Below are positions 4,318 to 7,556 of a DNA stretch of 7,556 nucleotides, in pieces. Position numbers and translations under genes: made by a program. The stretch lies in contig MIBK01000060.1 of assembly GCA_001829505.1 (NCBI GenBank), forward strand, positions 20,514-28,069, read 5' to 3'. Positions within the stretch are counted from its first letter, which is position 1; each line of letters begins with the position of its first letter. Source of the DNA: Spirochaetes bacterium RBG_16_67_19 (lineage in GTDB: Bacteria; Spirochaetota; Spirochaetia; SZUA-6; DRHE01). The notes under the pieces are model-generated. The model saw only the letters and a program-made list of their open reading frames with translations. It was not told where the DNA came from and did not search any database.

Positions 4318-6612
4318 ATGTCCATAAGCTTCAAGGCCAAGCTGCTGCTGTTCACCCTGGCGGTGGTGCTGGTGGCCACCGCGGTGCTGGTGTTCTACTT
4401 CATCGGCAGCTTCAACAACATCACCCGCTTCTCCCTGGAGCAGAACAAGGGCGGCATCGAGCGGATGAACCGGGAGTTCCTGGGCAACCTGGCCGCGGAC
4501 AAGGCCCGCCTGACCAGCGTGCAGCTCAAGCGGGCCATGGACAGCGTGACCATCCTGGGCAAGACCACCCAGAAGCTGCTGGACAACTACGAAGACTTGA
4601 GCAAGGTGGCCGACATCTACCGGGTGGACCTGTACCGCGACAAGCTGATCCCCTACAAGGGGGCCCTGACCAACCTGCCCAGCGAGCCGGTCAATGTCCT
4701 GATCCCCCCCTCGCTCACCTCCAGGCCCCGCGCCCGCCAGCTGTTGAAGGTCTCCGCCCTGCTCTCCCCGCTGATCGGGCCGGTTTTCGAGAGCAACGAG
4801 AACAACACCTTCGTGTACTACGTGGGCGACAAGGAAAGCCCGGTCACCCGGGCCTTTCCGAACATCAACCTGGCGGAGTACCTGGGCGAGGCCCTGGACT
4901 TCCTGTTCTGGCGCGACTTCTTCCAGGACAACGTGCAGCACTGGGAGCGCTATCATCGGGATCGGGTCTTGAGGCAGCGGGTGGAGGCTCAGGTGGGCTC
5001 CCCGATCACCTTCGACCCGCCCTACGAGGATGCCGCCGGCCAGGGCAAGATCATCACCCTGTTCTATCCGCTGTGGGACCGTAGAGCCGACCGCTTCGCC
5101 GGGGTGGTGGCCGCGGACGTCTCCCTGGCCAAGATCGTGGAAAACGTCCTCTCCGTGCACGTGGCCCAGACCGGCTACGCCGTGCTGCTGAACGGCAAGG
5201 GGGAGATCGTGGCCATGTCCGAGAAGGCGGAGGCTCAACTGCGGGTGAAGGTCGAGGAGATCCAGCGCAACGGCCTGAAGTACTACTACCGCTCCCTGGC
5301 CACCTCCGCGGACAGCGGCATCCAGGAAAGCTACCGCCAGATCCTGGAGGAAGACGCGGGGTTCCTGTCGGTGACCATGGACGACCGGGAAACCCACATC
5401 ATGGTCTTCTCCAGCCTGGAGCCGATCAACGACACCCAGTACGGAGAGGACCGCTGGAAGATCCTGATCAACGTGCCGGAGCGCGAGATCCTGAGCACGC
5501 TGTTCGAGACCCACCAGGCCATCACCGCCCAGAACTCGAAGTCCATCCTGCTGGCCCTGGTGTTCGTGGCTGGCATGGTCATCGTGGTCATCGTGTCCAC
5601 CTTCTTCATCGCCGGCACCATCACCAAGAGCATCGGGCAGCTTTCCCTGGCCGCGCAGAAGATCTCCCGCAAGGACTACGACATCGATCTGAACATCCGC
5701 TCCCGCGACGAGATCGGCCAGCTGGGGCGGGTGTTCATTTCCATGAGCCGGGAGATCAGGGGCTACACCGAGCACCTGGAGGACATGGTCAAGGAGCGCA
5801 CCGAGAAGCTGCAGCAGGCCTTGCAGGAGATCTCGGTGCTCAACAGCCGGCTGCAGGGCGAGAACGTGCGCCTGTCCGCCGAGCTGGACGTGGCCAAGAG
5901 GCTGCAGCTGATGGTGCTGCCGGGGCGCCAGGAGCTGGCCACCATCCCGGACCTGGACATCGCCTGCCACATGAGCCCCGCCGACGAGGTCGGGGGGGAC
6001 TACTACGACTGCTTCCGCTCCAACGGCTCGGTCAAGTTCGGAATCGGGGATGTGACCGGCCACGGGCTGTCGGCGGGCGTCATCATGATCATGGCCCAGA
6101 CGGCCATCAAGACCGTGGCCCTGATGGGCGAGCGGGACATGAAGCGCTTCCTTTCCATGGTCAACAAGGTCCTGTACAGCAACATCGTGCGCATCAGCGA
6201 GGACCGCAGCATGACCCTCTCCCTGATCGACTACCACGACCGCACCTTCACCGTCACCGGGCAGCACGAGTCGCTGATCGTCTGCCGCAGGGACGGGTCC
6301 ATCGAGCTGACTGACACCGGCGATCTAGGGCTGTTCCTGGGCTTCGAGCCGGACATCACCCCCTTCGTCGACGAGATCCGCCTCGCTCTGGAGCCCGGCG
6401 ACGCGCTGGTGCTGTACACCGACGGGGTGACCGACGCGGTGAACGAGAAGGACCAGCCCTTCGGGATGCGCCGCCTGTGCCAGGCGGTGGCCCTGCACCA
6501 CGAGAAGCCGGCCGCCGCGATCGTGGAGCGGGTGGTGGCCCTCTTGAGAGCCTACATCGGCGCGAGCAAGGTCCACGACGACTTCTCGCTCATGGTGATC
6601 AAGCAGAAATGA
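4318..6612 (+). CDS. Membrane sensor phosphatase, dCache-HAMP-PP2C (SpoIIE/RsbU type)
   Basis: A 764-residue inner-membrane protein. It has a TM helix at about 8-27, an extracytoplasmic region at about 30-405 resembling a double Cache sensor (PYEDAAGQGKIITLFYPLWD and the FAGVVAADVSL strand are typical), a second TM helix at about 409-433, a HAMP domain at about 434-487, a coiled coil to about 520, and a C-terminal PP2C/SpoIIE phosphatase. The catalytic domain starts with ELDVAKRLQLMVLP and keeps the metal aspartates: D561 (VGGDYYD), D578 (GIGDVTGHG), D702 in YTDGVTDA, and DD at 754-755. It should be active and, by family knowledge (RsbU, SiaA, IcfG), dephosphorylates Ser in STAS proteins, here probably S63 of the two encoded beside it. 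The ATG at 4318 follows the previous stop by 4 nt, with a GA-rich Shine-Dalgarno ending at 4310. The ligand of the Cache domain cannot be predicted. Confidence 0.9.
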   Translation: MSISFKAKLLLFTLAVVLVATAVLVFYFIGSFNNITRFSLEQNKGGIERMNREFLGNLAADKARLTSVQLKRAMDSVTILGKTTQKLLDNYEDLSKVADIYRVDLYRDKLIPYKGALTNLPSEPVNVLIPPSLTSRPRARQLLKVSALLSPLIGPVFESNENNTFVYYVGDKESPVTRAFPNINLAEYLGEALDFLFWRDFFQDNVQHWERYHRDRVLRQRVEAQVGSPITFDPPYEDAAGQGKIITLFYPLWDRRADRFAGVVAADVSLAKIVENVLSVHVAQTGYAVLLNGKGEIVAMSEKAEAQLRVKVEEIQRNGLKYYYRSLATSADSGIQESYRQILEEDAGFLSVTMDDRETHIMVFSSLEPINDTQYGEDRWKILINVPEREILSTLFETHQAITAQNSKSILLALVFVAGMVIVVIVSTFFIAGTITKSIGQLSLAAQKISRKDYDIDLNIRSRDEIGQLGRVFISMSREIRGYTEHLEDMVKERTEKLQQALQEISVLNSRLQGENVRLSAELDVAKRLQLMVLPGRQELATIPDLDIACHMSPADEVGGDYYDCFRSNGSVKFGIGDVTGHGLSAGVIMIMAQTAIKTVALMGERDMKRFLSMVNKVLYSNIVRISEDRSMTLSLIDYHDRTFTVTGQHESLIVCRRDGSIELTDTGDLGLFLGFEPDITPFVDEIRLALEPGDALVLYTDGVTDAVNEKDQPFGMRRLCQAVALHHEKPAAAIVERVVALLRAYIGASKVHDDFSLMVIKQK

Positions 6613-6628
6613 GGAGGTGCCGGGCATG
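6611..6628 (+). promoter_or_regulatory. Ribosome binding site that decides the kinase start
   Basis: GAGGAGG (6611-6617) overlaps the stop of the phosphatase and lies 8 nt before ATG 6626. An in-frame GTG at 6617 begins inside this site and is therefore rejected as the start. Confidence 0.75.
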
Positions 6629-7207
6629 AGCAACGCGACGGAAATCCTCGGAACCTTCCAGGAGCATCCGGCCGAGCCCGTGGCCAGCGAGGCGGCCCTC
6701 GAGGTGTCCTCGACGGACATGCTGCAGCACTGGCGCCGCGTGTCCTTGAGCTCCGACTTCCTGGCGAAGTATTATTCCTTCTACTTCCCCTACCGGGAAA
6801 AGGCCAAGGGACGGATCAGCCGGGAGGCGGCCGAGAACAGCATCTCCTTCGTGCTGAACGAGCTGATCGAGAACACGGCTAAGTACTCCAACACCCCGGA
6901 CACGGCGGTGCGGGTGCGGGTGCGCCTCTTGGAGCGCACCATACAGCTGGAAGTCTCCAACGCGGTGAGCGTCGAGCTGGCCGACGGTTTTCAGGCCAGC
7001 ATGCGCGAGGTGCTGGGCGGCAACACGGAGGAGCTGTACCTGTCGAAGCTGGAGGCCAACCTGGGCGAGGCGCGCCGGGATTCGGGTCTGGGTTTCCTGA
7101 CCCTGATCAACGACTACCAGGTCGGCCTAGGCTTCAAGTTCGAAAAGACCGGGGCCGACATATGCCGGATCACCGTTCAGGCCAATATGAATTGCGAGGA
7201 GGCGTGA
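6626..7207 (+). CDS. GHKL/SiaB-like serine kinase of a partner switch (anti-sigma-kinase type)
   Basis: A 193-residue cytoplasmic protein with a histidine-kinase-like ATPase fold. The N-box NELIENTAKYS (78-88) carries E79 and N83, the E-x-x-x-N pair that in SpoIIAB and RsbW serves as catalytic Glu and Mg-binding Asn. The G-box is RRDSGLGFLTL (150-160). These resemble the SiaB/DUF6272 group rather than classical RsbW, with the longer segment GGNTEELYLSKLEANLGEA (131-149) between the boxes. The expected job is to phosphorylate Ser63 of a STAS partner, most simply the one encoded directly after it, opposing the PP2C phosphatase. It is paralogous to the pseudokinase at 2602-3150. The spacing (overlapping RBS and stop on the 5' side, 4 nt to the next gene) implies one operon. 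Kinase activity is inferred from motifs. Confidence 0.8.
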   Translation: MSNATEILGTFQEHPAEPVASEAALEVSSTDMLQHWRRVSLSSDFLAKYYSFYFPYREKAKGRISREAAENSISFVLNELIENTAKYSNTPDTAVRVRVRLLERTIQLEVSNAVSVELADGFQASMREVLGGNTEELYLSKLEANLGEARRDSGLGFLTLINDYQVGLGFKFEKTGADICRITVQANMNCEEA

Positions 7208-7211
7208 TCTG

Positions 7212-7556
7212 ATGGAGATCAAAGGGGAGGACTTTCTGGTGACCTTCAACGAGCCCAAGGCGGCCGTAGAGTTCTTCGGCACCATCCGCCTGCGGGATTC
7301 GCTGGACTACAAGGGCATCAGCGACCTGCTGGAGATGGCCTGCCAGCGGGTCCCGGGCGAGCTGAATATGGATTTCCGCAACCTCCAATTCCTGAACAGC
7401 GCCGGGATCAACACCATCAGCAAGTTCGTCATCGTCGCCCGCGGGCGGGAAAACCTCCACCTGAAGGTGATGGGCAACAAGCAGATCGCCTGGCAGGCCA
7501 AGTCGCTGCGCAATCTGCAGAAGCTCTGGCCCAAGGTGGCGATCGAGATCAGCTGA
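7212..7556 (+). CDS. Single-domain STAS protein (anti-sigma-factor-antagonist type)
   Basis: A complete 114-residue protein whose TGA is the last codon of the window. It is one STAS domain: MDFRNLQFLNSAGINTISKF (53-72) holds the phospho-acceptor S63, at the same residue number as in the STAS-methyltransferase fusion. The two also share W94, L99 and N101 in the following helix and align without gaps from 63 to about 101, so they are paralogues. Its likely role is as phosphorylatable switch partner of the kinase just upstream and substrate of the PP2C phosphatase. Its downstream target is not in this window. The GAGGAGG (7196-7202) lies 9 nt before the ATG. Confidence 0.88.
   Translation: MEIKGEDFLVTFNEPKAAVEFFGTIRLRDSLDYKGISDLLEMACQRVPGELNMDFRNLQFLNSAGINTISKFVIVARGRENLHLKVMGNKQIAWQAKSLRNLQKLWPKVAIEIS

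Noticed and set aside
3216..4379. Minus-strand open frame of 387 codons opposite the STAS-methyltransferase gene
   Set aside because: Same GC-rich antisense artefact; the plus-strand frame has complete STAS and methyltransferase motifs.
4144..6267. Very long minus-strand open frame (707 codons) antisense to the phosphatase gene
   Set aside because: It lies wholly opposite a well-supported gene with all PP2C, HAMP and TM features. Its composition (repetitive H, V, G, Q, L-rich) is typical of antisense frames in GC-rich DNA; no domain is recognisable.
6617..6625. GTG at 6617 as start of the intact kinase gene
   Set aside because: This GTG begins inside the GAGGAGG ribosome binding site; ATG at 6626 has ideal spacing.

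Overview
The window is GC-rich DNA with dense, tightly spaced genes and one AT-rich divergent promoter region. The protein types (stand-alone CULT protein, dCache-HAMP-PP2C phosphatase, class III cyclase, Fis-less STAS/anti-sigma-type modules) and codon bias suggest a sulfate-reducer-like deltaproteobacterium (Desulfovibrionales / Desulfobacterota). That placement is inference from gene content only; no rRNA or tRNA gene is present.

Left part (1-1531). A partial gene on the minus strand encodes the N-terminus of a secreted sugar-type substrate-binding protein, with a very good sigma70 promoter. Across an AT-rich divergent intergenic region, a plus-strand gene (440-868, GTG start) encodes a small stand-alone CULT-domain protein, a bacterial relative of the thalidomide-binding domain of cereblon, with the four zinc cysteines and the tryptophan cage intact. 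It is followed by a 47-bp sequence present twice in tandem, each copy with an internal inverted repeat, and then by a phosphoribosyltransferase gene (1013-1531) whose substrate cannot be read from sequence.

Right part (1562-7556). Six closely spaced plus-strand genes look like one operon, probably started by an extended -10 promoter (TGC-TATAAT) that lies against a hairpin covering the stop codon of the phosphoribosyltransferase gene. In order: a class III adenylate cyclase with an N-terminal coiled coil; a degenerate GHKL/SiaB-like (anti-sigma-kinase-type) protein that has lost the N-box Asn and the G-box; a fusion of a STAS domain to a SAM-dependent methyltransferase; a membrane dCache-HAMP-PP2C (SpoIIE-type) phosphatase; an intact GHKL/SiaB-like kinase; and a stand-alone STAS protein.

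Together the last five form a duplicated partner-switching system. There are two switch pairs (kinase-like protein plus STAS protein), which are paralogous to each other and flank one sensor phosphatase. In one pair the kinase-like partner appears catalytically dead and the STAS partner carries a methyltransferase. The likely logic (inference) is that an extracytoplasmic signal read by the Cache domain sets PP2C activity, which sets phosphorylation of Ser63 in the STAS proteins. This in turn changes who binds whom, with outputs in cAMP synthesis and methyl transfer rather than, or as well as, a sigma factor. No sigma factor, CRISPR array, transposase or stable RNA gene was seen.
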